Source: Hypericibacter terrae (GTDB taxonomy: Bacteria; Pseudomonadota; Alphaproteobacteria; Dongiales; Dongiaceae). From it: 64,000 nucleotides of DNA. Below are positions 43,981 to 52,939 of this stretch, in pieces. The notes beneath the pieces were generated by a model. The model searched no databases. It was not told the origin of the DNA and saw only the letters and a program-made list of their open reading frames with translations. Where the stretch lies: assembly GCF_008728855.1 (NCBI RefSeq), contig NZ_CP042906.1, forward strand, positions 744,001 through 808,000, in the 5' to 3' direction. How positions within the stretch are numbered: the first letter of the stretch is position 1; each line of letters begins with the position of its first letter. Position numbers and translations under genes: made by a program.

Positions 43981-44031
43981 GGTCGGGTCCTCCTTGCACT
44001 CTCGAGCCGACGCGGCCGCAGGAGCCGCGGG

Positions 44032-45462
44032 TCAGCTCACCTTCTTGACCGGCGGCAGCTTCCAGCTGCCGTCGATGATCGAGGGATCCTTCTCGCTCGG
44101 CCAATAGAGCCGCATCATCAGGATAAACTTGTCCGGCGGCGCCGGCAGCCAGTTGGATTCCTTGTCGGCGCCGGGCGTTTCGTTCTGCAGATAGAGGTCG
44201 ATCGATCCGTCGGCATTCTTCTTCAGGTCCTGCCGCGCGCTGATCGAATAGCGGTTGATCGGATTGGCGACGAAGAAATAGTCCTTGTTGTACATCGTCA
44301 GCGACCAGAAGCCCTTGGCCGGCGGCGTCCGGCCCTTGGCGAAATGGATCACGTATTTATGGGCGCCGTCATAGGCGTCGCCCGCCGCGTCCTTCATCGA
44401 GGTCGGATAAATCGCATCCTGCGGCCGGTTGCAGCCCAGCCCGATCGCGGTGACGAAGGCCCGCAGCAGATAGTTCGTGCCGTAAACCCCGCCTTTGGTC
44501 GTATAGATCCAGCCATTGATCGCGGTGATGGCCTTGTTGACCTTGAACTGGAGCATGATGCGGTCGAAGGCGATCGTGGGGATGCGCTTCTTGAAATCCG
44601 CATCGAGCTTGCCGGGATCGAAGTCCTGGCCGGGGACGAGGCCGATCCTGGCGTAGCGGGCGACCTCGGCCGCGTCCGCCGCGGCCGGCGGATTGCGCTT
44701 CATCAATTGCGCCAGCAGCGTGAAGTAGGCGTCGGCATCCATTGCGTTGACCTGCTCGCGCACGGCCGTCTTCATGTCGATCGAGGGATCGACGGTTCCT
44801 ACCGGCGGCGTGTAGTCCTTCCCGTAGGAACTCAGCGGCACCAGCTTGAACTCGTCCTGGAGCGCATGCACGGCGGCGTAATCTTCCGGCGTGCCGGTGC
44901 AATAGATCCGGCCGAGCAGCCAGACGATATCGGTCGGCGACTTGTATTGCTTGACGCCGGCCGGCAGCGTGCCCGACCAGCCCGGGCCGGTGATGGCATA
45001 GGTCTGCGCACCCGTTCCCGTGGTCCGCTTGCCGGGCACCTGGAACACGTTGGTCCAGCCGTCCAGCATCGGCATCAGCGCATAGCGGCCCTTCATGTCG
45101 GGGATGCTGAGCACCCAGGGTTCCTGGCCGACATCGAAGAAGGCGGTGGTGTAGAGCGTGTCGGCGTTGGGCGCTGTTACGTCCTTGAAGCTCGCATCCG
45201 GATATTCGCGCAGCTTGATGATCTGGCCCATCGGCGCATGGGTTCCCTCGGGCGCCGCCACATTGGTGAGGACACGCCGGGTCATCTCCATGGTCACGAG
45301 CGGATAGCCGAAGATATAGGCGTCGGTCGCCAGCCAGAAATCCTCGAGGCCCTCGCCGAGGGTTCCCAGCTCGCCGAACTCGGCGCGGGCTGGACGGGTC
45401 AGCGCGGCGCCGGCGAGCAGTCCGAGGCCGCCGATCAGAGCGGCGCGTCGCGAGGTCTTCAT
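44032..45462 (-). CDS. DUF1254/DUF1214 domain protein, exported
   Basis: A protein of about 476 residues. The Tat-type signal TSRRAALIGGLGLLAGAAL is followed by the DUF1254 domain (AYIFGYPLVTMEMTRRV, APNADTLYTTAFFDVG) and the C-terminal DUF1214 domain (FWSLTMYNKDYFFVANPINRY). Members are periplasmic or secreted and of unknown activity. ATG 45462 is chosen over a GTG at 45474. Its neighbours are small envelope proteins. Confidence 0.88.
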   Translation of the reverse strand: MKTSRRAALIGGLGLLAGAALTRPARAEFGELGTLGEGLEDFWLATDAYIFGYPLVTMEMTRRVLTNVAAPEGTHAPMGQIIKLREYPDASFKDVTAPNADTLYTTAFFDVGQEPWVLSIPDMKGRYALMPMLDGWTNVFQVPGKRTTGTGAQTYAITGPGWSGTLPAGVKQYKSPTDIVWLLGRIYCTGTPEDYAAVHALQDEFKLVPLSSYGKDYTPPVGTVDPSIDMKTAVREQVNAMDADAYFTLLAQLMKRNPPAAADAAEVARYARIGLVPGQDFDPGKLDADFKKRIPTIAFDRIMLQFKVNKAITAINGWIYTTKGGVYGTNYLLRAFVTAIGLGCNRPQDAIYPTSMKDAAGDAYDGAHKYVIHFAKGRTPPAKGFWSLTMYNKDYFFVANPINRYSISARQDLKKNADGSIDLYLQNETPGADKESNWLPAPPDKFILMMRLYWPSEKDPSIIDGSWKLPPVKKVS

Positions 45463-45809
45463 GAGCCGTTTCACCTGTTTGATGCCGTGGAGGGCGAGGG
45501 CCGGATGATAGGCGAGGGACGGTCTGGGAAAATTGTCATTTCACGCCAAGGCCCGCCGGCCGCTCGTGGCTGGGCCGGCAGCCAAGGAAGAAGGTCAGCC
45601 CTTGCCGCCGGTTCCCGCCACCGACCTGCGATGGAATTGTGGGGTTGGCATCCCCCCGCGGCCGAAGATGCGGCGCCTTAATTTTTATCAATGCCGCGAT
45701 CCGGCGAACGGCACTTAATTCCAGGCTTGGTCCGTTGCGCGCGCGCCGTCGCGCCCTTTTCTTCTGCCGAACGCGGAGGGATGGGCGCGTGACCAGGAAG
45801 GAAGTCGAT
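45463..45809. other. Intergenic region
   Basis: About 350 bp divergent promoter region between the DUF1254 gene and the lipoprotein gene. It contains an AT-rich patch (CCTTAATTTTTATCAATGCC, 45675-45694) that could be promoter DNA. No gene, repeat or terminator was recognised. Confidence 0.45.
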
Positions 45810-46175
45810 ATGTGCCGGCCGAGTTCGTCCACAGGTCCGTCATCCCTGGCTGGTCATGGCCGCGCGCTCGCCCTGCTGCTGCTGCCATTGCTCGCCGCCT
45901 GCGGCCCCGATGCGAAGACGCCGGGCTGGACCTTTGCGCCCACCGAGCCGCCGCCGCCAGCCGAGCAGGAACTCGTTCCGCCGCCGCCCGAGGGTGCCGG
46001 CGATAGCGCCGTCTGGGAATTCGGCCACTGGCACCGGGAAGGCCAGGAATACACCTGGGTCCCCGGCCATTATGTCCAGCCGTCCAATGACACGGCGGTC
46101 GGGTCCAATGGCCGCTGGGTTTACACCGGCAATCACCAGTGGATCTGGATCCCGGGCCATGTGCAGAAAGAGTGA
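45810..46175 (+). CDS. WXXGXW-repeat lipoprotein, copy 3
   Basis: A 121-residue predicted lipoprotein. The lipobox is LLAAC, followed by a Pro/Glu-rich linker (EPPPPAEQELVPPPPEG) and aromatic repeats: WEFGHWHREGQEYTWVPGHY and WIWIPGH near the C-terminus. The repeat region resembles copy 1 closely (GHWHxxGQEx1-2W). ATG 45810 has AGGAAGGAAG upstream. Confidence 0.77.
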   Translation: MCRPSSSTGPSSLAGHGRALALLLLPLLAACGPDAKTPGWTFAPTEPPPPAEQELVPPPPEGAGDSAVWEFGHWHREGQEYTWVPGHYVQPSNDTAVGSNGRWVYTGNHQWIWIPGHVQKE

Positions 46176-46199
46176 CGCGGCCGGCAGATGTCGTGCGGC

Positions 46200-47069
46200 C
46201 TACCCCGCGACCAGCTTGCGATAGAGATGCCAGGTCGCGTGTCCCAGCACCGGCATCACCACGATCAGCCCCAGGAAGAGCGGGATCGAACCCAGCACCA
46301 GCCCGCCCACGACGATCAGGCCCCAGGCCGCCATCGGTCCCGGATTCATCCGCACCGCGCGGATCGAGGTCCGCACCGCGGTGTCGAGCCCGACATCCTT
46401 GTCGAGCAGCAGCGGGAAGGAGATGACGCTGATCGACATGGCGAGGAGCGCGAAGAGGAATCCGATACCGCAGCCGACGACGATGAGCGTCCAGCCGGCG
46501 CCGGTGGTGAAGAGATCGCGCGCGAAGGCGCCGATCGAGAGCGGGACCGCCGGCCCCAGGGTCACCGCATAGAGCAGCCAGGCGACCGCGAGCCAGACCA
46601 GGAACAGGAGGACGAGTCCCAGCCCCAGCAGCAGGATCGGGCCGATCGCCGGCGCCTTCAGCACCGCGAAGGCGTTGACCCAGCTCGCCCGCTCCCCGTG
46701 CTCGCGCTCGCGGCTCATCTCATAGAGGCCGAGGGCCGCGAAGGGTCCGATGAGGGCGAAGCCCGAGGCCAGCGGGAACAGCAGCGGCAGCATGGCATGG
46801 CCATAGACCGCGCGCGCCAGCAGCAGGCCCACCACGGGGTAGAACACGCAGAGCGCGATCACGTCGGTGCGATAGGCGCCGTAATCGGCGAAGCCCTTGC
46901 GGATCACATCCTTGAGCTCGCTCGCGCGGATGCGATGCAGGGCGGGGGCCGGCGAATGCAGCGTCGTCTTGGTGTGGCCGATGGCATGGCCGGCTTCGCC
47001 CAGCGCGTGGCCCAGATTTTTCATCTGGTCCACGCTCCACTCGACCGGGTTGCGGATGGCTTCAGTCAT
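46200..47069 (-). CDS. DUF2189 family integral membrane protein
   Basis: A 289-residue protein with about six membrane helices after a 60-residue cytosolic N-terminus. Typical DUF2189 features are the paired hydrophobic blocks with PLASGFALIGPFAALGLYEMSR and the C-terminal PMAAWGLIVVGGLVLG. Function is unknown. It converges with the lipoprotein gene, with 24 bp between stops. Confidence 0.82.
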   Translation of the reverse strand: MTEAIRNPVEWSVDQMKNLGHALGEAGHAIGHTKTTLHSPAPALHRIRASELKDVIRKGFADYGAYRTDVIALCVFYPVVGLLLARAVYGHAMLPLLFPLASGFALIGPFAALGLYEMSREREHGERASWVNAFAVLKAPAIGPILLLGLGLVLLFLVWLAVAWLLYAVTLGPAVPLSIGAFARDLFTTGAGWTLIVVGCGIGFLFALLAMSISVISFPLLLDKDVGLDTAVRTSIRAVRMNPGPMAAWGLIVVGGLVLGSIPLFLGLIVVMPVLGHATWHLYRKLVAG

Positions 47070-47289
47070 GGCGTCCTCCCGAACGGTTGATCCGGGGGGT
47101 CGCGCGCGCCCTTGGACGGCCTCGGCTGATGGTCATGCGGTCTTGATACGGCCGTCGGACGTAAGACCCGCGACCCACCATCCCCACAGAATAGGCCGAT
47201 CGGGCGCCAGCGCCAGCCCCCTGCGGCGGACCTCGCGGTAAGGCGTTGATATGGGCCGAGTTAACCTTGTGGCCGCGAGCCTCGTCCGC

Positions 47290-47778
47290 TCAGGCCTTCC
47301 AGCCATAGCGCGGCACGGCCGCCTTGTAGCGGCGGTAGGGCTCGCCGAATTTGGTCTCGAGATAGGTCTCCTCGCGCAGCACGATGCCGTAATGGAGCAG
47401 GGGCAGGCTCGCCAGCGTGAGCAGCAGGACCCAGTCGAGCGCGAAACCGACCGCCACGCCGAAGAGCGCGATGCAACCGCCGACATACATCGGGTTGCGG
47501 ATATGGGCGAAGACGCCCTCGGTCGCCAGCGCCGTCGCGGGCAGGGTGGGTCGTGTGTTGGTGCCGATCGACTGGAAGAAGCGATTGGCGACGATCACCA
47601 GCGCCATGCCGCCGACGAAGGCGAGGATGCCGACGATATGGCGCCCCAGCGGCGCGATCTGCGCCAGGAGCCCCAGGGGCAGAAGCCATTGCAGCAGGAG
47701 CCCCAGCAGCAGCACGGCCAAGGGCACGAGCGGGGGGAAGACGAGGATGGCAGGGCGGTCTGGCGGGGTGGCGGTCAT
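47290..47778 (-). CDS. Isoprenylcysteine carboxyl methyltransferase-like membrane protein
   Basis: A 162-residue protein with about four membrane helices. It shows the ICMT/PEMT-type pattern: HIRNPMYVGGCIALFG (SAM-binding region) and EETYLETKFGEPYRRYKAAVPRYG at the C-terminus. In bacteria such proteins methylate diverse lipid or small-molecule substrates, and prenylcysteine is not implied. Substrate unknown. Confidence 0.83.
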   Translation of the reverse strand: MTATPPDRPAILVFPPLVPLAVLLLGLLLQWLLPLGLLAQIAPLGRHIVGILAFVGGMALVIVANRFFQSIGTNTRPTLPATALATEGVFAHIRNPMYVGGCIALFGVAVGFALDWVLLLTLASLPLLHYGIVLREETYLETKFGEPYRRYKAAVPRYGWKA

Positions 47779-47852
47779 GGATGCGGACTCCGGCTCTTTC
47801 GGCGTCTCGAAACGGGGCCCGACTCTATCACCAGTTCACGGGACCGGCGGCG

Positions 47853-49031
47853 CTAGATCGCAAGCTCGACGGAGGTGCCCGTAAGGCCGTCGGTCGTCAC
47901 CAGCTTGCGGCAGCGTCGCTTCAGCTCATCGAGAAGCGAGCTGTCGGGGACCGGGTTCTGGGTGCCATAGACATTCTTCTTCGTCGAAACCAGTACCTGG
48001 GCCTTGCTCTTTCGCGAAACCGGCAGGAGCGAGTCCAGGAGGTCCAGCGGCGTCCCGTTGTGACTGCCATGATGGGCGACCTTGAGGAAATCGACCGGCT
48101 TCAGAGCGGCCTTGCATTTCTTCGCGATCATCTCCCAGCTCTCGAGCTCGGCATCGCCCGGCAGCAGCAGCCGCTTGCCGGCGACTTCGATCAACAGGCA
48201 GAGCGAGGTGTTGTTCTGCGCCCGGTCGATGAACCGCGCCGCGGCGACGCCGTCCTCGCGAATGGTCCGGCGGAGCCGCTCGAAATCGCTGGGCGAGATG
48301 CCGCCGAGATCGCTCTTTTCCGCGCGCGGCACCGATGGAAAACCCCAGTCGATCCCGGCCCCGTGACTGTTCCCGTGACGGCCGGCCCCCATTGTCGCGG
48401 CGAGCGCCGTCGTCAACGCATTCTCGCGCGCCTTCGCGCTGTAATAGATGCTGACATCCGGCTCCGGGGCCAGGACCTCGATCTTGATGTTCTTGAAGAG
48501 CTTGGTCGCCGCTACGCCTTCGCCGCGCGCGAGATAGGCGACCGGCTTTTTGCCGAGCTGGCGCAGATAGCCGATCCGATCGGCGTTCGACAGGTTGTTC
48601 TCGAGCAGCGACTGAAAGCCCGGATGGAGGACGAGGCCGCGTCGGCGCGCCTGCGCGGCGAAACTTGCCAGACCCGCGCGAAGGCTCTTCTGCAGCTTCG
48701 CCTTCGGATAGTTGCGGTAATAGTCCGGGTGGCTGGGGAGGCTCATCCAGACGCGATCGACCTGGATGTCGTCGAACACCTGCCGCTCGCGATAGAAGCC
48801 CTCCATGTGATCGAGATGCTCGTGCGTCATGATCACCAGGTCGAGATGCTTGCCGGTACGCTTGGCAATGTCGCGCGCGATGTCCGGGAAGCGCTGCAGG
48901 CTGGAGGCGTCATTGGGAGCCCGCCCGAAGTCGATCAGGATGTTCCGGGTCTGATTGCCGTCGGGCAGAGTGAGCAGGATGCAGTCGCCGAAGCCGACGA
49001 TATAGCCGCGAACCAGGATGGGGCTGCTCAT
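47853..49031 (-). CDS. ComEC-type MBL-fold hydrolase
   Basis: A 392-residue soluble metallo-beta-lactamase-fold protein. The motif THEHLDH (T69-H75) binds the metals. LLLPGDAE and VAHHGSHNGTP match the ComEC/Rec2-type MBL branch, whose members act on nucleic acids or nucleotides. It has no membrane part and no signal peptide. It overlaps the upstream gluzincin gene by ATGA (49028-49031), so the two act together. The activity is not established. Confidence 0.82.
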   Translation of the reverse strand: MSSPILVRGYIVGFGDCILLTLPDGNQTRNILIDFGRAPNDASSLQRFPDIARDIAKRTGKHLDLVIMTHEHLDHMEGFYRERQVFDDIQVDRVWMSLPSHPDYYRNYPKAKLQKSLRAGLASFAAQARRRGLVLHPGFQSLLENNLSNADRIGYLRQLGKKPVAYLARGEGVAATKLFKNIKIEVLAPEPDVSIYYSAKARENALTTALAATMGAGRHGNSHGAGIDWGFPSVPRAEKSDLGGISPSDFERLRRTIREDGVAAARFIDRAQNNTSLCLLIEVAGKRLLLPGDAELESWEMIAKKCKAALKPVDFLKVAHHGSHNGTPLDLLDSLLPVSRKSKAQVLVSTKKNVYGTQNPVPDSSLLDELKRRCRKLVTTDGLTGTSVELAI

Positions 49032-50764
49032 GGGTGACCGTCTCCCGGCCTGCCGTGGCGCATCGCGGCGTTGCGCTCGAGACGTACCCGGTTGCCCTCC
49101 AGGATCGCGCGCACCGGAAAGCTGTCGATCCCCGGCGCGCCGATGCCGCGCGCCCCGTCGACCACGCCGATGCGCCCGTCGCGCACCAGGAAGGCGACGT
49201 AGGCGAGAAGCGCGCGGCGGCGCTGCGGCGTCGGCAGCACCAGCGAGCTGTGGAGAAAATTGCCGTTGCCGTCAAAGACCAGGGTTCCGCCGCAATAGAG
49301 CGGAAGGAATCCACCGGCAAGCGCGCCGAAGCGCCGGCCCTCGAGCCTGACATCGTCGCTCCAAGTGAACTCGATCACGCGCTCCTTGGGCGGTCGATAG
49401 CCGCTCTTCGCGCGCTTGTTGGTACGATAGACCGACGGCACCCGCAGATTGGCATCGGCCGGGATGCCGAACAGGGCCCGATACTGATCGAGGAAGCGGT
49501 AGGCGTCGGCGGGCGTTGCGGTGATGGCGTCGATGTCCGCCGTGGCGCGAAGCTCATAGATCGTCTGATCGCGCGCGCCGGTATTCTCGTTCGTCAGCCC
49601 GATCTGCCGTCTCCGGAAGATGCGCCGGAGCTGCGCTCGAATGCCCAATGGATCGGTCGGATAGGCCACTTCGTCCGCGCGGATCACGGCGCGGGCATAC
49701 TCCTCATAGCGAACGTCGACCGGCGGGCAATAATCGATGGCCCGCAACATGATGTTCGACGTCTTGTTGGCGGCACCGAACAGCGCCTGGATGCAGCGCC
49801 GCTGGCGCTCGCCCACGCCGCGAACGCCTTCCAATCCGCGCCTGTCGTCCCTGCTCTCGAGCTGGTGCCGGTAGAGATATTCCAGCAGATCGTAATAGGC
49901 GCCGGTGAGGATCTCGGACCAGTCATGCTCTTCGAAGGTTCCGCGCAAGTCGCCCATCTTCCGGTTGTTCCAGGCACCGCGAAGATAGGCCTCATCGGGA
50001 AGTCGGTGGATCGCGGCGCCGAACTCGCTGGCGATGGCGGAGACGAGATTCCTGGCGGACAGGCGCGCCGGCGCGCCCCTGGTCACGATCCGGGCGATTT
50101 CGTCGATGTCGAGGCTCGACATCATGGCGACGGCATCGCCGAAATATTCGTGGAAACCCGCCGTCTCGGGCGAGCAGATCTCGTTATAACCGGGCTTCAG
50201 CCCGTCGAGGATGGCATGGCCCAGCTCATGCGCGACGATGTCATGCGAGAGGCAGGTATAAACCGGCTTTCCGTCCAGCCCTTCGAAATAGAAGAAATGC
50301 AGCGCCCCGGTGCCGCGGTCATAGAAGGCGTTCTCCTGGTAGCCCGCGTGAGGCAGAATTAGCAGCCGGCCCAGTCCGGACGCCCAGGGTATGGGGCGGG
50401 CGAGAGCATACTCGCCCTCCATCTTGGTCAGGATCTGCTCAACGATGGCCCATGCATTCACCTGATGAAAATTGAAGTCGTCGAGAATGCGATTGTGGCG
50501 GAGCCGCGCGATACCGTGAAATCCCTTGCCGTTCTTCAGCGCCTTGGCGGAAGCAAAACGCGTGTCGAGGTCGGCATTGTAATCGATGACCGCGACCCGG
50601 GCGCTGGTCGGGCCGTCATGGGCCGTCGCGATGCTGAGCGGCGTTTCGAGGGGCCAGAGGCCTTGCTCGCGGGCAACGAGCGGATCCTTCGGCAGGATCT
50701 TGACCTGCACCGTGACAGGTGTCCTGCGTCGCCGTCGCCGAGCCGATGGCTGCTTCGCTGCCAT
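49028..50764 (-). CDS. Cytosolic gluzincin-type zinc metalloprotease
   Basis: A 578-residue protein without a signal peptide. An Arg-rich start (ARRRRRRTP) is followed by an M4-like catalytic region: H179-E-L-G-H183 in IVAHELGHAILDGL, and the downstream E206 with D210 in TAGFHEYFGDAVAMM, matching the third ligand of thermolysin-like peptidases. The C-terminal 250 residues have no recognised domain. ATG 50764 has GGAGGGG upstream. M4 peptidases are normally secreted, so an intracellular form paired with an MBL hydrolase is unusual. Confidence 0.75.
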   Translation of the reverse strand: MAAKQPSARRRRRRTPVTVQVKILPKDPLVAREQGLWPLETPLSIATAHDGPTSARVAVIDYNADLDTRFASAKALKNGKGFHGIARLRHNRILDDFNFHQVNAWAIVEQILTKMEGEYALARPIPWASGLGRLLILPHAGYQENAFYDRGTGALHFFYFEGLDGKPVYTCLSHDIVAHELGHAILDGLKPGYNEICSPETAGFHEYFGDAVAMMSSLDIDEIARIVTRGAPARLSARNLVSAIASEFGAAIHRLPDEAYLRGAWNNRKMGDLRGTFEEHDWSEILTGAYYDLLEYLYRHQLESRDDRRGLEGVRGVGERQRRCIQALFGAANKTSNIMLRAIDYCPPVDVRYEEYARAVIRADEVAYPTDPLGIRAQLRRIFRRRQIGLTNENTGARDQTIYELRATADIDAITATPADAYRFLDQYRALFGIPADANLRVPSVYRTNKRAKSGYRPPKERVIEFTWSDDVRLEGRRFGALAGGFLPLYCGGTLVFDGNGNFLHSSLVLPTPQRRRALLAYVAFLVRDGRIGVVDGARGIGAPGIDSFPVRAILEGNRVRLERNAAMRHGRPGDGHP

Positions 50765-50950
50765 ACGCCCCTCCGGGACACTCCTCGCCCATGGGATAGT
50801 GAACCCAAGTCTGGGTTGCGGCAACGCTGTTAGGAGGCGGTGCTGCAGCGAGGCGAGGGTGGCTTGACTGGTGCTTCAATCAATTCGGATTCGGCCTGCT
50901 ATTCAGGCGCTTGACAATGCTGCTTCGGAACGGGCTTCTGGGCGCCCGTC

Positions 50951-51415
50951 ATGGCCTTCACCGACATCAAGCCCGAACCGATGACCCAGGCGCTGGCGGA
51001 AGCCGCGGCCGCGGCGGCGCGCGGCGAGGTGCCAGTCGGGGCGGTGCTGGTCAACAGCGCCACCGGCGCCGTGCTGGCCAAGTCCGGCAATCGGGTCGAG
51101 GCCGACGCCGACCCGACCGCCCATGCCGAGCTTCTCGTCATCCGCGCCGGGGCCCGGGCGCTGGGCAGCCCGCGGCTCGAGACCTGCGATCTCTATGTCA
51201 CGCTCGAGCCCTGCGCCATGTGCGCCCAGGCGATCGCCTTCGCGCGCATCCGGCGGCTCTATTTCGGCGCCTACGACCCCAAGGGCGGCGGCGTCGAGCA
51301 TGGCGCCCGCATCTTCGAGCAGGCGACCTGCCATCACCGCCCCGAGGTCTATGGCGGCATCGCCGAGCGCGAGGCGGGGGTGCTGCTGAAGCGGTTCTTC
51401 AAGGAGCGGCGCTAA
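50951..51415 (+). CDS. tadA: tRNA-specific adenosine deaminase
   Basis: Converts A34 to inosine in the tRNA anticodon. A 154-residue zinc deaminase. The catalytic motif HAELLVIRAG (HAE) and zinc motif LEPCAMCAQAI (PCxxC) are complete, and the family's C-terminal helix is present. The length is normal. ATG 50951 adds about 10 residues before the conserved helix, and M11 (50981) is an alternative start. It is divergent from the gluzincin operon. Confidence 0.92.
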   Translation: MAFTDIKPEPMTQALAEAAAAAARGEVPVGAVLVNSATGAVLAKSGNRVEADADPTAHAELLVIRAGARALGSPRLETCDLYVTLEPCAMCAQAIAFARIRRLYFGAYDPKGGGVEHGARIFEQATCHHRPEVYGGIAEREAGVLLKRFFKERR

Positions 51416-51448
51416 AAGACGCGGACGCGCTGACGCGCGAATCTCGAT

Positions 51449-51562
51449 ACCCCTCCCCCTACCCCCTCCCGCAAGGGGAGGGGGCGTGATTGGCGTAGAT
51501 CTCGCTCGAAGCTCGAAAGTTGAGCAAAGCGATCACATTGACTTAGGGGGTAGGGGGAGGGT
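51449..51562. repeat. Family A repeat element, long-form
   Basis: A full arm at 51449-51485, then the core with GCAAAGCGATCACATTGACTT, then a half-arm GGGGGTAGGGGGAGGGT. It is 114 bp because the last G-run is one base shorter than in the 115-bp copies. It lies between the 3' ends of tadA and the cyclase gene, which converge on it. Confidence 0.92.
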
Positions 51563-51566
51563 GCGC

Positions 51567-52760
51567 TTACGCGATCCCGAAAATCCGTCGCGGTCTTGCA
51601 AGCCCCGCGAGTTCATGCGTGCCGAGCTCGCACAAGCCGGGATGGTCGCCCAGCGCGGTGGCGAAGCTCTCCGAGAGCAGCACGGGGCGCTCGAGCCGCT
51701 TGCACAGGGTCTCGATGCGGGAGGCCTCGTTGACGGCGGGGCCGACGACGGTGAAGTCGAGACGGTCGGAGGTGCCGACATTGCCGTAGAGCACCTCGCC
51801 GTGATGGAGCGCCAGATCGAGCCCCAGCACCGGCAGCCCCTCGGTCGCGCGTGCCTGATTGAGCAGCGCCATCGCGGCCTGCCCGGCTTGCGCCGCCGCC
51901 AGCGCGCGCAAGCAGGCGTCGCCGGCATCCTCTCCCGAGGGGAAGATCGCCATCAGCCCGTCGCCGAGGAATTTGAGGATATGCCCGCCCTGGCTCGTCA
52001 CAGGGTCGCCCATCGCGTCGAAGGCGGCGTTCAGCAGCGTCAGCGTGCCCTCGATCGGCGTGGTGTCGGAGAAAGCGGTGAAGCCGCGCAGGTCCGCGAA
52101 CAGGATTGCCGCCTCGATGCGCTGCACGCCGCCGCGCGTGATCTCGCCCGCCAGCACCCGCTCGACCGAATTGCCGCCGACATAGGTCGTGAGCAGGTTG
52201 CGCGCGATCTGCTGCTGGGTGTCGGCCTTCACCACCAGGGCCGTCGTGCCCATCAGCTCCTCGAGCAGCACGATGTCCTCGTCCGCGAAGCCGCCGGGCG
52301 CGCCCGTGGCCCAGCTCGTGATCATGCCCATCATCTGCGTCCAGGGCAGATCCGCCTCGGGGTTGAAGCTGTGCAGGCAGCAGAGCCAGTCGGTCAGACC
52401 TTGGTCGCGGAACTCGGTCAGCACCGGGAAGTCGAGCTGCGCCTGGTTGCCGGTGAGGCGCCGGCGCAGGGCCGGCAGCCGGTTCTCCAGCACATATTTG
52501 AAGGGGCTCTCCTTCCAGCCCTGGGTGTCGTCCAGCCCGCGGGTGAAGAACTGCGTCTCGACCGCGCCGGTCTTGCGCGTCCAGGTGTGGCTGAAGCCGC
52601 GCCAGGAGGGATGCAGCAGCGCCACCGAGAGATGCGCGCGCTCGATCTGCAGCGGCGTCGCCGCGAGGCGCCGGCACAGCTCCTCGAACGTCGCCAGCAC
52701 CGGCCGGTTCTGAAGCCCGCTCTCGATCAGCCAGACATGAATGGGAATGGCATCGAACAT
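51567..52760 (-). CDS. Class III adenylate/guanylate cyclase
   Basis: A 397-residue soluble cyclase. The N-terminal 200 residues form a sensor-like region without a recognised fold. The class III catalytic domain has the metal Asp in ILFADLRGFTAFSD, a second Asp in KFLGDGLMAIFPSG, and the transition-state Arg/Asn in TVVGPAVNEASRIE. The residues at the purine-specifying positions were not resolved. The next but one gene is another cyclase. Confidence 0.87.
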   Translation of the reverse strand: MFDAIPIHVWLIESGLQNRPVLATFEELCRRLAATPLQIERAHLSVALLHPSWRGFSHTWTRKTGAVETQFFTRGLDDTQGWKESPFKYVLENRLPALRRRLTGNQAQLDFPVLTEFRDQGLTDWLCCLHSFNPEADLPWTQMMGMITSWATGAPGGFADEDIVLLEELMGTTALVVKADTQQQIARNLLTTYVGGNSVERVLAGEITRGGVQRIEAAILFADLRGFTAFSDTTPIEGTLTLLNAAFDAMGDPVTSQGGHILKFLGDGLMAIFPSGEDAGDACLRALAAAQAGQAAMALLNQARATEGLPVLGLDLALHHGEVLYGNVGTSDRLDFTVVGPAVNEASRIETLCKRLERPVLLSESFATALGDHPGLCELGTHELAGLARPRRIFGIA

Positions 52761-52850
52761 GGGGAGACTCGACGGAGGAGAAACCGCTGCGTCTTACATA
52801 GGAGAAAGATCGCCGGTTGCCAGGGCGGAAATGGGGAGAAAGCCCCAATT

Positions 52851-52929
52851 GTCACCCCCGCGAAAGCGGGGGCCCATGGATCGGCCTGAGCGTTGGACAA
52901 CGATGGGTCCCCGCTTTCGCGGGGATGAC
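52851..52929. repeat. Inverted repeat of the CCCCGCGAAAGCGGGG type
   Basis: The left arm (GTCACCCCCGCGAAAGCGGG, then GGCCCATGG) and right arm (CGATGGGTCCCCGCTTTCGC, then GGGGATGAC) are inverted copies with few mismatches. Each holds its own small palindrome (CCGCGAAAGCGG). This is a third repeat type, found widely in proteobacteria and resembling dRS3-type repeats. It lies between the cyclase gene's promoter side and the 3' end of the FAD oxidoreductase gene. Confidence 0.85.
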
Positions 52930-52939
52930 GGCGTTGGTG

